Below are positions 38,615-48,344 of a stretch of 64,000 nucleotides of DNA, one piece after another. The translations under genes were made by a program, and so were the position numbers. Origin of the DNA: Mycobacterium pseudokansasii (lineage in GTDB: Bacteria > Actinomycetota > Actinomycetes > Mycobacteriales > Mycobacteriaceae); NCBI RefSeq assembly GCF_900566075.1, contig NZ_UPHU01000001.1, forward strand, positions 1,054,001 to 1,118,000, written 5' to 3'. Within the stretch, counting starts at the first letter, position 1. Every line of letters starts with the position of its first letter. Below the pieces are notes generated by a model that was not told the origin of the DNA, did not search any database, and worked only from the letters and a program-made list of their open reading frames with translations.

Positions 38615-39523
38615 TTAGAGCGTTGCGGTGACGGCAACGATATCGCCGAGCTGCGACATGTCGTCATCGGGTAGCACGCGACCGTAATCGGTGAACAACT
38701 CCCGGCGCGGCCGGGTGCCCACCTGCCAGCCCCGGCCGGTCAGGTACTCCACGACGTTGCTGCGCTCGCCGTCGTAGAACAGCCCCGACAGGTCGATATC
38801 GCAGCCTAACGTGGCCCACCGCTGGTTGAACTCCTGGGCACGCTGCGCCATCGTCGAACCGGTGTCGGGATGGTACTCGGTGGCCAGCCTGCTTCCGGGC
38901 GCGCTCAGTTCGGTGATGTTGTCGAACAGGCGGTCCTGCGCATCGGGCGGAAGATACATCAGCAAGCCCTCCGCGCCCCAGGCCGTCGGTTTACTGTCGT
39001 CGAATCCCTTGTGGCGCAGAGCATTCGGCCAGTCGTCGCGTAGGTCGATGCTGACCGTTCGGCGCCGTGCCGCGGGGACGGCGCCCAGCTCCGACATGGT
39101 GCTGCTCTTGAACTCGACAACCGCGGGCTGATCTACTTCGTAGACCACGCTGTCGCCCGGCCAGGACAACCGGTAGGCCCGGGCGTCAAGGCCGGCGGCC
39201 AAAATGACGTATTGGCGAAGCCCCTCGCGGGCGGCATCGCGGAAGTATTCGTCGAAGAACCGGGTGCGCACCGCGATCGACTCCGTGATGACCTGCAATT
39301 CGCGGTCGGCTTCGTCGTCGCGGGGAATGTCACCGTCGACCAGGCGAGCGAAGAAGTCGAGGCCGACCGCGCGCACCAGCGGTGCGGCGAACGGGTCGTC
39401 GACGATCGGGTCGGCCGACGTGGACGCCAGCGCGCGGGCGGCGGCGACCATCGTCGCCGTGGCGCCCACACTGGATGCCAAATCCCAGCTGTCGCCGGGG
39501 GATCGGGATGAGTCGATTGCCAT
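38615..39523 (-). CDS. LCMT-like SAM-dependent methyltransferase (UPF0677), second copy
   Basis: 302 residues from the ATG at 39523 ([26 protein letters not shown]); the frame stays open upstream but family similarity starts here. SAM loop [30 protein letters not shown] and [20 protein letters not shown] are intact. Paralogue of the protein at 31.0-31.9 kb and of the remnant at 41.3-41.6 kb. Convergent with the GNAT gene, 3 bases apart. Confidence 0.93.
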   Translation of the reverse strand: MAIDSSRSPGDSWDLASSVGATATMVAAARALASTSADPIVDDPFAAPLVRAVGLDFFARLVDGDIPRDDEADRELQVITESIAVRTRFFDEYFRDAAREGLRQYVILAAGLDARAYRLSWPGDSVVYEVDQPAVVEFKSSTMSELGAVPAARRRTVSIDLRDDWPNALRHKGFDDSKPTAWGAEGLLMYLPPDAQDRLFDNITELSAPGSRLATEYHPDTGSTMAQRAQEFNQRWATLGCDIDLSGLFYDGERSNVVEYLTGRGWQVGTRPRRELFTDYGRVLPDDDMSQLGDIVAVTATL

Positions 39524-39534
39524 GTGTTTGAGTT

Positions 39535-39900
39535 TCAGACCGCGTCGATGTGAAGGACTTCCCCTACAGTGTGCCCCTGGCTCTGAGAGTCCAGTGCGGC
39601 GCGGTCCCACCGGCCGTCGGAGAAGACCAGCGCCTCGTCGAACCAGATGCTGCATCCGTCGAGGATCATGTCGAGGTGTAGCGGCGCGGTCCAGCCGACC
39701 GTTGTTCTCGGCTGGGTCGGGGTACTCAGCCCGAGGTGCAAACCCGGGTGGCGCTCATTGATGTGCGACAGGAAACCGACCCATTCGGTAATGCCTTCGT
39801 TCGTGCCGAAGCACCGAAGCCGACTTCACCTACCCTGTCGGCGTTTTCGACTTCAAAGAAATTGCTCAGAACACCCGACACCACCGGATCAGAACACCCG
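39535..39900 (-). pseudogene. Remnant of a metallopeptidase-like C-terminus (frameshifted)
   Basis: The minus strand carries the end of a protein in two frames: ENADRVGEVGFG in one, then [19 protein letters not shown] and [17 protein letters not shown] in another, with the break near 39805 beside a short duplication (GCTTCGG). The pattern ENADR-GE-G-GTN ... HLDMILDG resembles the C-terminal metal-site region of leucyl aminopeptidase (M29) / aminopeptidase T-like proteins. Everything upstream of about 39900 is lost where insertion-sequence DNA begins. The family assignment is tentative; the broken state is clear. Confidence 0.45.
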
Positions 39901-39929
39901 GCTTTTTGCACGACCGAGTCCGTAATTTC

Positions 39930-41191
39930 CAGGGACCCAGAACGTGGGGGCGCGGGCGTTCGAGGCGGTCAAGCAGTGACACTTCGGCAAAAGAGGCAAG
40001 CCGCGGTTCAAGTCGACCAGGCGGGGGTTGCATTCGCTGGCGGCCAAAGATGGCAATGGTGCGTTGCGACCCAAGACCGATGAGGCCGGTCGACTGGTGG
40101 GCCTGCAATGGGGTGCGGGTTTCGTGGTTGGGATCGCTTCGCCTGCGCGCACGGGCCGGCGCGGCAAGGAACAACAGGCCGAGCTGGCCGAAATCAAGGC
40201 ACTGATCGTGGCCGGGAAAGTGTTGTCCACCCGGATCGTTCGCACGGTAATCGCCGGGCGCGACACCTACCGCATGCAACTGGTCTGCGATGGGCAACCG
40301 ACCCGCCGGCATCCGGTCGGCGACGGGCGGGTCTCGTTCGACCTCGGGCCTAGCGAGATCGCGGTCAGCGTCCAACGAAGCGATCGAACTTGGATGGGAT
40401 GGATTGAGCCGCTGGCCGATCGAATCCGGTTGAACACGGTGCGGTTACGCCGCCGCCAGCGGCGCCTGGATCGCCAGCACCGCGCCGGGTCGCCGGGCTG
40501 CTTCCGCGCCGACGGCACCCACAAGACCGGCGGTTGCGATTGGCGGCAGCGTTCCCGCACGGCCAAGCGGACCACTACGGATGTGGCTGAGGAGCATCGC
40601 CGGCTGGCGCAGCACCGTAAGACGTTGCACGGTGGGTTGGCGAATAGGTTGTTGGCGCACGGCGCTGATGTGGCGTGCGAGAAGCTGGATTACGTTTCGT
40701 GGCAGAAGAACTTCCCGCGCAGTGTGCGCGACCGGGCACCGGGGTTGCTCGTGGAGAGGATGCGCCGCAAGGCTGAAAGCGCCGGCGGTAATCGTCTCTA
40801 CGAGTTCAACACCACAACCACAACCCTGTCGCAATCCTGTCTATGCGGGAACCGCAAGAAAAAGCCGCTCTCCCAACGGGGCCACCGTTGTGAATGCGGA
40901 ATCAAAGAAGACCGGGACCTATTGTCGGCATACCTGGGACTGCATGTCCGCACGGGGGCTGATGGTCTCGACCGGCTGGACCTGCAAGCAGCCAACGATG
41001 GTTGGCCGCTTCACCGTCACGACGTTGATGGGCGTCGAGGTCTGGCCGTAGCAGTATCCAAGCGGCGAGGCCGCAGGCATCCGCCTTCGCGGAGGTCGGT
41101 GGCGCGTATCAAGGCCCGCAGGGCCTTGAAGCGACAGAGCCGCTCGGCGCGAACCTCCACTACCGACCAGCCCACGGCGATAGCCGCATGA
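39930..41191 (+). pseudogene. Decayed tnpB (IS200/IS605-type OrfB)
   Basis: RNA-guided nuclease family TnpB, missing its 5' end and interrupted by a TGA at 39977-39979 in AFEAVKQ*HFGKRGKPRFKS, where relatives have Trp. Downstream it is open to 41191 (387 residues from a TTG at 40028). RuvC pieces are present: DLGPSEIAV, EKLDYVSWQ, and a zinc ribbon CLCG...CECGIKEDRD carrying the last acidic residue. Without the N-terminal portion it is unlikely to be a functional nuclease, though the RuvC core could be made from a late start. No tnpA is present. Confidence 0.75.
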
Positions 41192-41225
41192 GCGCCTATC
41201 GAGACAGCCGGTCGGCACGAGGAAT

Positions 41226-41256
41226 CCCCGCAATTTCATTGCGGGGAGGACGTCAA
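41226..41256 (+). mobile_element. Right end of the IS605-type element with terminal hairpin
   Basis: Perfect 9-bp stem CCCCGCAAT / ATTGCGGGG with loop TTC (41226-41246), followed by AGGACGTCAA. This is the usual right-end structure of IS200/IS605 tnpB elements, and in active elements it forms the 3' end of the omega RNA, with the guide read from flanking DNA. The flank here is the broken methyltransferase gene. Confidence 0.65.
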
Positions 41257-41573
41257 GGCTTGGCGGATACCGGCCCGGGTTGCGTCGGTGAAGAAGTCGT
41301 CGAAGAACCTCGTTCGGATCGCCATGGCGTTGCGAAGTGCCGGATGCCGTTGGCCGTGTCGTCATCGGGGTCAGCGGTATTCAGCTCGCCACTGGCGACG
41401 CGGCTGAAGAAGTCGACGCCCACCGCTGTGACCAGCGGCTCGGCGAAGTGGTCGCTGGCAATGGCTCCGGCGCCGTCCCGGCAGGCCGCCGCGACCATGG
41501 TGGCCGTCAAACCCACGCTGGAAGCCAGGTCCCAGGTGTCGCCCTCGAAGCTCGCGCTACCCAATTGCGTCAT
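41257..41573 (-). pseudogene. 5' remnant of a third LCMT-like methyltransferase gene
   Basis: The minus-strand ATG at 41573 opens [30 protein letters not shown], the family N-terminus, and continues to about [13 protein letters not shown] frameshift near 41345 moves the reading to the next frame ([27 protein letters not shown]). The sequence then stops exactly at the insertion-sequence right end. About two thirds of the gene is lost. Equivalent position to Rv0731c. Confidence 0.85.
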
Positions 41574-41797
41574 TCGTTTGCCCTCCGTCGGCCACCCATT
41601 GATACTTAGCAAGTGTAACGAACTACCAAGACTGTGCCCCTCACCCGGCGCCGCCACGGCCACCCTGGCAAGTCCCGCCCAGATCAGCTGTTAATCTCGT
41701 AACGGTTTGACGCGCTGTAGATAATGCGGCCCTTACGTCCTGGCCTGCGAGTGTTGGGCGCGTAATGCAGGATGACCCCGCCGCGCAGGAGGAAGTA
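41574..41797 (+). promoter_or_regulatory. secY leader region
   Basis: 224 bases divergent from the methyltransferase remnant. Contains TTGACG (41707-41712) and TAGATAAT (41718-41725), but they are too close to form one promoter. The strong ribosome site AGGAGG (41787-41792) lies 5 bases before the secY GTG. Confidence 0.35.
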
Positions 41798-43123
41798 GTG
41801 CTTTCGGCTTTCATCTCATCGCTGCGTACAGTCGACCTGAGACGGAAGATCCTGTTCACGCTGGGCATTGTGGTGCTCTACCGGGTCGGCGCCTCGCTGC
41901 CGTCTCCGGGCGTCGACTTCCCGCACGTCCAGCAGTGCATCAAACAGGCCAGCAGCGGCGAAGCCGGCCAGATCTATTCACTGATCAACCTGTTCTCCGG
42001 CGGTGCGCTGCTCAAGCTCACGGTGTTTGCGGTCGGAGTGATGCCCTACATCACGGCCAGCATCATCGTGCAGCTGCTGACCGTCGTCATTCCCAGATTT
42101 GAGGAACTGCGTAAGGAAGGCCAGTCCGGTCAGGCCAAGATGACGCAGTACACCCGTTATCTGGCGATCGCGCTGGCCATTCTGCAGGCCACCAGCATCG
42201 TGGCGCTGGCAGCCAACGACCAGCTGCTGCAAGGCTGCCGCGAGAAAATCATCGCCGACGACAGCATTTTCACCCTGGTCGTCATCGTGCTGGTGATGAC
42301 CAGTGGCGCGGCGCTGGTGATGTGGATGGGCGAGTTGATCACCGAACGCGGCATCGGCAACGGCATGTCGTTGCTGATCTTCGTCGGCATTGCCGCCCGC
42401 ATTTATCCCGAAGGACACGACATCCTGGAAAGCCGCGGCGGCGCGGTCTTCGCCGCGGTCTGCGTGGCCACGCTGATCATCATCGTCGGCGTGGTTTTCG
42501 TCGAGCAGGGCCAGCGCCGCATCCCGGTGCAATACGCCAAACGGATGGTGGGCCGGCGGATGTACGGCGGAACGTCGACGTATCTGCCGCTCAAGGTCAA
42601 CCAGGCCGGCGTCATCCCGGTGATCTTCGCTTCGTCGCTGATCTACATTCCGCACTTGATCACCCAGCTGGTCCGCAGTGGCACCGGGGGTCTAGGCCGC
42701 GGCTGGTGGGACAAGTTCGTCGCCACCTACCTGTCCGACCCCAGCAACCTGGGCTATATCGCCATCTACTTCGGCCTGATCATCTTCTTCACCTATTTCT
42801 ATGTGTCGATCACGTTCAATCCCGACGAGCGTGCCGATGAGATGAAAAAGTTCGGCGGCTTCATTCCCGGCATTCGTCCGGGCCGCCCGACCGCTGATTA
42901 CCTGCGTTATGTGCTGAGCCGGATTACCCTGCCGGGTTCGATCTACCTCGGCGTGATCGCGGTGTTGCCGAATCTGTTCCTCCAGATCGGCGCCAGTGGC
43001 GGAGTTCAGAACCTACCCTTCGGGGGTACCGCGGTCCTGATCATGATCGGTGTCGGTTTGGATACGGTCAAACAGATCGAGAGTCAGCTCATGCAGCGCA
43101 ACTACGAAGGGTTCCTCAAGTGA
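41798..43123 (+). CDS. secY: Protein translocase subunit SecY
   Basis: 441 residues from the GTG at 41798, chosen because AGGAGG lies 5 bases upstream and the length equals M. tuberculosis SecY; the frame remains open further upstream. Ten-helix channel of the SecYEG translocon. Signatures include [36 protein letters not shown] and the [16 protein letters not shown] loop that contacts SecA. Stop overlaps the adk start. Confidence 0.97.
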   Translation: MLSAFISSLRTVDLRRKILFTLGIVVLYRVGASLPSPGVDFPHVQQCIKQASSGEAGQIYSLINLFSGGALLKLTVFAVGVMPYITASIIVQLLTVVIPRFEELRKEGQSGQAKMTQYTRYLAIALAILQATSIVALAANDQLLQGCREKIIADDSIFTLVVIVLVMTSGAALVMWMGELITERGIGNGMSLLIFVGIAARIYPEGHDILESRGGAVFAAVCVATLIIIVGVVFVEQGQRRIPVQYAKRMVGRRMYGGTSTYLPLKVNQAGVIPVIFASSLIYIPHLITQLVRSGTGGLGRGWWDKFVATYLSDPSNLGYIAIYFGLIIFFTYFYVSITFNPDERADEMKKFGGFIPGIRPGRPTADYLRYVLSRITLPGSIYLGVIAVLPNLFLQIGASGGVQNLPFGGTAVLIMIGVGLDTVKQIESQLMQRNYEGFLK

Positions 43124-43665
43124 GAGTCGTTTTGCTGGGACCGCCCGGGGCGGGCAAGGGGACGCAAGCCCAAAAGCTGGCCGAGAAGTTGGGGATCCCG
43201 CAGATCTCCACCGGCGAGCTGTTCCGGCGAAACATCGAAGACGGCACCAAGCTGGGCGTCGAGGCCAAGCGGTACCTGAGCGCCGGTGACCTGGTGCCGT
43301 CCGATCTGACCAACCAACTCGTCGACGATCGATTGAACAACCCCGACGCGGCCAACGGTTTCATCCTGGACGGATACCCACGCTCGGTGGAACAGGCCCA
43401 GGCGCTGCACGAGATGCTCGAACGCCGGGGGACTGACATCGATGCCGTGCTGGAGTTCCGGGTGTCGGAGGAGGTGTTGCTGGAGCGGCTCAAAGGCCGT
43501 GGCCGCGCCGACGACACCGACGACGTGATCCTCAACCGGATGAAGGTTTACCGCGACGAGACCGCCCCGCTGCTCGAGTACTACAGCAGCCAATTGAAGA
43601 CCGTCGACGCGGTTGGCACCATGGACGAAGTGTTCGCTCGCGCGTTGCAGGCCCTGGGGAAGTAG
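43120..43665 (+). CDS. adk: Adenylate kinase
   Basis: 181 residues, the short-LID form usual in actinobacteria. P-loop [13 protein letters not shown]-binding [11 protein letters not shown], and FILDGYPRS. Interconverts ATP + AMP and 2 ADP. GTG start overlaps the secY stop (GTGA), as in the usual secY-adk-map operon. Confidence 0.97.
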   Translation: MRVVLLGPPGAGKGTQAQKLAEKLGIPQISTGELFRRNIEDGTKLGVEAKRYLSAGDLVPSDLTNQLVDDRLNNPDAANGFILDGYPRSVEQAQALHEMLERRGTDIDAVLEFRVSEEVLLERLKGRGRADDTDDVILNRMKVYRDETAPLLEYYSSQLKTVDAVGTMDEVFARALQALGK

Positions 43666-43667
43666 TC

Positions 43668-44468
43668 ATGCGTGCCCTGGCACGGTTGCGGGGCCGCAAA
43701 GTCGTGCCACAACGCAGTGCCGGCGAGCTTGACGCGATGGCCGCCGCGGGCTCCGTCGTGGCTGCGGCCCTGCGAGCCGTCCGCGCGGCGGCGGTCGCCG
43801 GGGTGTCCAGCCGGACCCTCGACGACATCGCCGAGACGGTGATCCGCGAGGCCGGCGCTACCCCGTCGTTCCTGGGCTATCACGGCTACCCGGCGTCGAT
43901 CTGCGTCTCGGTCAATGACCGCGTGGTCCACGGCATTCCGTCCGCCGCCGAAATCCTGGCCGCCGGCGACCTGGTTTCGGTCGACTGCGGCGCGGTCCTG
44001 GACGGCTGGCACGGCGACGCGGCAATAACCTTCGGGGTCGGACCGCTCAGTCCGGCCGACGAAGCCCTGTCGGAAGCGACCCGGGAATCACTGGAGGCCG
44101 GCATCAAGGCGATGGTGGCCGGTAATCGGCTGACCGACGTCTCGCACGCCATCGAGCGGGGCACCCGTAGCGCCGAGACCCGCTACGGTCGCTCGTTCGG
44201 AATCGTCGACGGGTACGGCGGCCACGGGATCGGCCGGCAGATGCACCTGGATCCGTTCTTGCCCAACGAGGGCGCTCCCGGGCGCGGGCCGATGCTGGTC
44301 GCGGGCTCGGTGCTGGCCATCGAACCGATGCTGACCCTTGGCACCGGCAGGACCGTGGTGCTCGACGACAACTGGACAGTCACTACTGCCGACGGATCGC
44401 GTGCGGCACACTGGGAGCACACAGTTGCGGTAACCGAGGACGGGCCCCGAATCCTGACCTTTGGTTAG
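43668..44468 (+). CDS. map: Methionine aminopeptidase, type I
   Basis: 266 residues (mapA / Rv0734 equivalent). Removes the initiator methionine. The five metal ligands are visible: two Asp in [14 protein letters not shown], His in [12 protein letters not shown], Glu in AIEPMLT and Glu in HWEHTVAV. It lacks the SH3-binding N-terminal extension of the other mycobacterial enzyme. Starts 2 bases after the adk stop. Confidence 0.95.
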   Translation: MRALARLRGRKVVPQRSAGELDAMAAAGSVVAAALRAVRAAAVAGVSSRTLDDIAETVIREAGATPSFLGYHGYPASICVSVNDRVVHGIPSAAEILAAGDLVSVDCGAVLDGWHGDAAITFGVGPLSPADEALSEATRESLEAGIKAMVAGNRLTDVSHAIERGTRSAETRYGRSFGIVDGYGGHGIGRQMHLDPFLPNEGAPGRGPMLVAGSVLAIEPMLTLGTGRTVVLDDNWTVTTADGSRAAHWEHTVAVTEDGPRILTFG

Positions 44469-44520
44469 ACGGCTGAACCAAACACCTACTCGACTCGTGT
44501 CAGAAGCGGGAGGTGATCGA

Positions 44521-45066
44521 GTGGGTCGGGTGGCCGGTGGTCGGGCGGCATCCGGGGCTACCGAGGCCGCGCTGATGAAGGCGCTCTACGACGAGCATGC
44601 CGCGGTGTTGTGGCGTTATGCGTTGCGGTTGACCGGCGACGCCAGCCAGGCCGAGGACGTCGTCCAGGAGACGTTGTTGCGGGCATGGCAGCACCCGGAA
44701 GTGATAGGTGATACCGAGCGGTCGGCGCGCGCGTGGTTGTTCACCGTCGCGCGCAACATGATCATCGACGACCGGCGTAGTGCACGGTCACGCAATGTCG
44801 TCGGCTCCACCGACGAATCGGGCGCGCCCGAGCAGTCCGTGCCCGACGAGGTGAACGCGGCGCTGGACCGGTTGCTGATCGCCGAGGCGATGGCTCACCT
44901 CTCCGATGAGCACCGGGCCGTGATCGAGCGGTCCTACTATCGTGGATGGACCACCGCGCAGATTGCCGGCGACCTCGGAATCGCCGAAGGCACCGTCAAG
45001 TCGCGACTTCACTACGCGGTGCGGGCACTGCGGCTCGGTCTGCAGGAACTTGGGGTGACGCGATGA
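44521..45066 (+). CDS. sigL: ECF RNA polymerase sigma factor SigL
   Basis: 181 residues from the GTG at 44521, supported by GGGAGG 7 bases upstream; a TTG at 44461 overlapping map would add 20 non-conserved residues. Region 2 is MKALYDEHAAVLWRYALRLTGDASQAEDVVQETLLRAW, and region 4 is GWTTAQIAGDLGIAEGTVKSRLHYAVRAL. Nearly identical to M. tuberculosis SigL (Rv0735). Held by the membrane anti-sigma factor encoded next. Confidence 0.95.
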   Translation: MGRVAGGRAASGATEAALMKALYDEHAAVLWRYALRLTGDASQAEDVVQETLLRAWQHPEVIGDTERSARAWLFTVARNMIIDDRRSARSRNVVGSTDESGAPEQSVPDEVNAALDRLLIAEAMAHLSDEHRAVIERSYYRGWTTAQIAGDLGIAEGTVKSRLHYAVRALRLGLQELGVTR

Positions 45067-45152
45067 CGGCAGGCCTGATTCGAGGGACTGTTCACGGCCC
45101 ATCCGGGCGGCCGTCCGTTCCGAATACTTGGGGGTGACAGGAGATGGATGAC

Positions 45153-45917
45153 ATGGTCACGTCGCTTAGGGGGCTTGGCCCGCCCGGTGACAACGAGGGG
45201 TATAGCCTGACGACCGGTCACAACCACCCCTATGGGATGTGGGACGCCGCTTACGTATTGGGGTCTTTGTCGGCGACCGACCGCCGCGAATACGAAGCGC
45301 ATATGAGCGGGTGTCCCGCCTGCCGCCAGGCCGTCGCCGAACTCTCCGGTGTGCCCGCATTGCTTTCGCAGCTCGACCGCGACGAGGTGGCGGCGATGAA
45401 CGAATGCGGCCCCGCCGCGGGAGATCCGCCGGCTGCGCCGCGGCTCTCGCCGCAGTTGTTGCCGTCGTTGCTGGCAACGGTGCGCTGGCGCCGTCGCCGC
45501 GCCAGGCTGACGACGTGGGTGGCGTCGGCCGCCGCCGCCGTGGTGTTGGGAATCGCTGTGCTGTTTGGTGTCCAGGGCAATTCCGGATCACCGCAGCCGC
45601 CGGTCGTGTCGGCGCAGCCGATGGCACAGGTCGGGACCAAACTCCTGGCTTCGACGGTGTCGGTTCGCCCCGAGCACTGGGGGACGTTCATCAACCTGCG
45701 GTGTGTTTGCCTGGCTCCGCCGGATGCGCCCCACGACACGCTGGCGCTGGTCGTGGTGGGTCGTGACGGCAGCCAAACCCGGCTGGCGACGTGGGTGGCC
45801 GAACCCGGTCACACTGCCACACCGGCCGGCAGCATCTCGACTCCAATCGATCGAATCGCCGCCGTGCAAGTGGTTTCCGCCGATACCGGCGAGGTGCTGC
45901 TGCAGCGTTCGCTCTGA
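45153..45917 (+). CDS. rslA: Anti-sigma factor RslA (ZAS family, membrane-anchored)
   Basis: 254 residues from the ATG at 45153, with AGGAG 9 bases upstream; an in-frame ATG at 45144 sits too close to the ribosome site. The N-terminal cytoplasmic zinc-binding anti-sigma domain contains H50, C54 and C57 in HMSGCPACR. A single transmembrane helix lies near the middle (WVASAAAAVVLGIAVLFGV). The extracytoplasmic C-terminal domain has the LRCVC pair and ends VLLQRSL. Redox release of SigL is documented for the M. tuberculosis protein. Confidence 0.93.
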   Translation: MVTSLRGLGPPGDNEGYSLTTGHNHPYGMWDAAYVLGSLSATDRREYEAHMSGCPACRQAVAELSGVPALLSQLDRDEVAAMNECGPAAGDPPAAPRLSPQLLPSLLATVRWRRRRARLTTWVASAAAAVVLGIAVLFGVQGNSGSPQPPVVSAQPMAQVGTKLLASTVSVRPEHWGTFINLRCVCLAPPDAPHDTLALVVVGRDGSQTRLATWVAEPGHTATPAGSISTPIDRIAAVQVVSADTGEVLLQRSL

Positions 45918-45968
45918 ATTCTCGCGGCCCGCGGTGAACTGAACTTCGCCGCGGGTCGTGTTACCGAC

Positions 45969-47693
45969 ATGCCCAGGAAGCACCGGGTGGTCGACCACAT
46001 CGTGGACCACCTCGCGGCAATCGGAGTAGACCACGTCTTCGGTGTGGACGGAGCCAACATCGAAGATCTCTACGACGCCGCGCATTTCCACCCGTCGCTG
46101 TGCGCCGTCCTGGCCAAGCACGAATTCTCCGCCGCCGCAATGGCCGACGGCTACAGCCGCAGCGGAGCCGGGATGGGATCTGGGTTAGGCGTTGTGGCAA
46201 CGACTTCCGGCGGCGGCGCCCTCAATCTCGTCGCGGGATTGGGGGAGGCGCTGGCAAGCCGGGTTCCGGTGCTTGCCCTGGTCGGCCAATCCGCCACCGC
46301 CCTGGATGGCCGGGGCGCCTTTCAGGACACCAGCGGGTGCAACGGATCGCTGGATGCCGAAGCGGTGTTCTCCGCGGTGTCGCTATCGTGTCAGCGGGTG
46401 CTCGCGCCGGCCGAGATTGTCTCGGCCCTGCCGCGTGCCATCGCCGCGGCGCGCGCCGGCGGTCCGGCTGTGTTGTTGCTGCCCAAGGACATTCAGCAGG
46501 GATACGTGGCGATTGAGGACGACCAGAGCCGTCAGCCGGCGCAGGTGCGGCCCATCGGCAACCCGTATCCCATCGCGCGGACACTGCGCCGCGCGAACGG
46601 CCCGGTCACGATCATCGTCGGCGAGCAGGTCGCGCGCGACAACTGCCGGCCGGAGCTCGAACAACTGCGAGCGGTGTTGCGCGCCCGAGTGGCGACCGTA
46701 CCGGAGGCTATGGATGTCGCCGGGACACCGGGCCTTGGATCGTCGTCGGTGCTGGGGGTGACCGGAGTCATGGGCCACCCGAGCGTGGCCGAAGCGGTGG
46801 CCGGCAGCGCGGTGTGCCTCGTCGTCGGCACCCGATTGCCCGTGACCGCCCGCGCCGGCCTGGAAGACGCACTTGCCGCGGTGCGAACGGTGTCGATCGG
46901 TTCGGCGCCGCCCTATCTTCCGTGTACCCATCTGCACACCGACGACCTGCGCGGCTCGCTACGGATCCTCACCGAGGCGCTCTCGGGATCCGGGCGGCCT
47001 ACCGGGCTGCGTGTGCCGGACGTGGTGCGGCGCGCCGAGCTGCTGCCGCCGTCCTGGACGGGGGCGGGTGTGCGATACCGCGATGCCATGGCGGTGCTCA
47101 ACGATGAGCTGCCCGACGGCACCGACATCGTGGTCGACGCCGGCAACACCGGCGCGGCCGCGATCCACTACCTGCCGGCCCGCCGGGGCGGCAGGTTCGC
47201 TGTCGCGCTCGGCATGGGCGGCATGGGCTACAGTTTCGGGGCCGGCATCGGAATGGCTTTGGGACGCGCCAACACCGGACGTCCCCCCGGACGCACCGTG
47301 GTGATCGCCGGGGACGGGGCGTTTTTCATGCACGGCATGGAGGTGCACACCGCCGTTCAGTACCGGCTTCCGGTGACGTTCGTCTTGTTCAACAACAATG
47401 CCCACGCCATGTGTGTGACCCGCGAGCAGTTGTTCTACGGAGATCTATACAGTTACAACCGATTTCGCCGCAGCCGCCTGGGCTCGGGCCTGGCGGCGAT
47501 GTTTCCGGGCCTGACGTCTGTCGACGTCACCGATGTCGAGCATTTCGCGACGGCGGTGCGCACCACCGTGGACGCTGACGGGCCGGCGGTGATCAGCGTC
47601 GAATGCGCCGCCGACGAAATTCCGCCGTTTGCACCGTTTCTCATTGGAACCACCGCGAAGGAGAACCGTACCCATGTCGCTGCCAGCGCTTGA
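45969..47693 (+). CDS. ThDP-dependent enzyme, acetolactate synthase/decarboxylase-like
   Basis: 574 residues. Three-domain ThDP enzyme: catalytic Glu52 in LAKHEFSAAAMADGYSR, middle domain, and C-terminal cofactor-binding motif from GDGAFFMHGMEVHTA to FNNNAH. The middle domain has GVTGVMGHPSVAEAVAGSAVCLVVGTRLP, weakly suited to FAD. Members form or cleave C-C bonds next to a carbonyl (acetolactate synthase, benzaldehyde lyase, phosphonopyruvate decarboxylase). No regulatory subunit is nearby, arguing against branched-chain amino acid synthesis. It overlaps the start of the SRPBCC gene and heads a four-gene operon absent from this place in M. tuberculosis. Confidence 0.85.
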   Translation: MPRKHRVVDHIVDHLAAIGVDHVFGVDGANIEDLYDAAHFHPSLCAVLAKHEFSAAAMADGYSRSGAGMGSGLGVVATTSGGGALNLVAGLGEALASRVPVLALVGQSATALDGRGAFQDTSGCNGSLDAEAVFSAVSLSCQRVLAPAEIVSALPRAIAAARAGGPAVLLLPKDIQQGYVAIEDDQSRQPAQVRPIGNPYPIARTLRRANGPVTIIVGEQVARDNCRPELEQLRAVLRARVATVPEAMDVAGTPGLGSSSVLGVTGVMGHPSVAEAVAGSAVCLVVGTRLPVTARAGLEDALAAVRTVSIGSAPPYLPCTHLHTDDLRGSLRILTEALSGSGRPTGLRVPDVVRRAELLPPSWTGAGVRYRDAMAVLNDELPDGTDIVVDAGNTGAAAIHYLPARRGGRFAVALGMGGMGYSFGAGIGMALGRANTGRPPGRTVVIAGDGAFFMHGMEVHTAVQYRLPVTFVLFNNNAHAMCVTREQLFYGDLYSYNRFRRSRLGSGLAAMFPGLTSVDVTDVEHFATAVRTTVDADGPAVISVECAADEIPPFAPFLIGTTAKENRTHVAASA

Positions 47694-48339
47694 CGATATC
47701 TTCACCCATACCGGCACCGTGGCACCCATCGACGGGCTGATCCGTATCGAAACCAGCCCGCGGGAGAAGGCCACCCCAATCATCATGGAGATGATGCGGT
47801 CGGTGTATCCGCATGAGCAGGTTTTCGGGGAGTACTGTACCGTCAACGATTTCATCGATTGTCCCCCTGACGAGCTGTTCGCCTATATGGCCGACACCCG
47901 CAGCCTCGAGGAGTGGACGTACAGCCTGCGCGGCTTCACACCTACCGACGAGCCGGGCCTGTGGCTGGCCTACGATCGGCTCGGTTCGCAGACCAAGATC
48001 TACACCCGCACCATCGCCAACGAGCAGGCCCGGGCGGTGGATTACCACTGCGCCTGGGATCAGGGCAAACATCTGTGGATGGTCTACCTGATGCGCGTCG
48101 TCGACGCGCAGGTGGTGCTGGACCGGCCGGGTTCGGTTGTGCTGTGGACGAATTGCCATCACCCGTTCTACGACCACAACCCCTACCCGGAGACCGCTCC
48201 GGCCGACCGATCGGTCTGGGTGGGGGATTTCTGGGACATGTTCGGTCCCGGCCATCTGCTGGAACTGAAGAACCTCAAAGCTATCGCGGAATACCGGCAC
48301 CGCAACGGCTTATCCGTCGTCCCCGTCTGGATGAGGTGA
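47674..48339 (+). CDS. SRPBCC/START-like protein
   Basis: 221 residues from the ATG at 47674, with AAGGAG 10 bases upstream; overlaps the ThDP gene end by 20 bases. The segment NDFIDCPPDELFAYMADTRSLEEWTYSLRGF is typical of polyketide cyclase / lipid-binding SRPBCC folds (hydrophobic cavity). Rich in Trp, Tyr and His, with WTNCHHPFYDHNPYPE near the C-terminus that could bind metal. It may hold or cyclise an intermediate of the operon. Function inferred from fold-like signals only. Confidence 0.65.
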   Translation: MSLPALDDIFTHTGTVAPIDGLIRIETSPREKATPIIMEMMRSVYPHEQVFGEYCTVNDFIDCPPDELFAYMADTRSLEEWTYSLRGFTPTDEPGLWLAYDRLGSQTKIYTRTIANEQARAVDYHCAWDQGKHLWMVYLMRVVDAQVVLDRPGSVVLWTNCHHPFYDHNPYPETAPADRSVWVGDFWDMFGPGHLLELKNLKAIAEYRHRNGLSVVPVWMR

Positions 48340-48344
48340 AACCC

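Noticed and set aside
41707..41725. TTGACG and TAGATAAT as one secY promoter
   Set aside because: Only 5 bases separate them; no 16-18 base spacing is possible.
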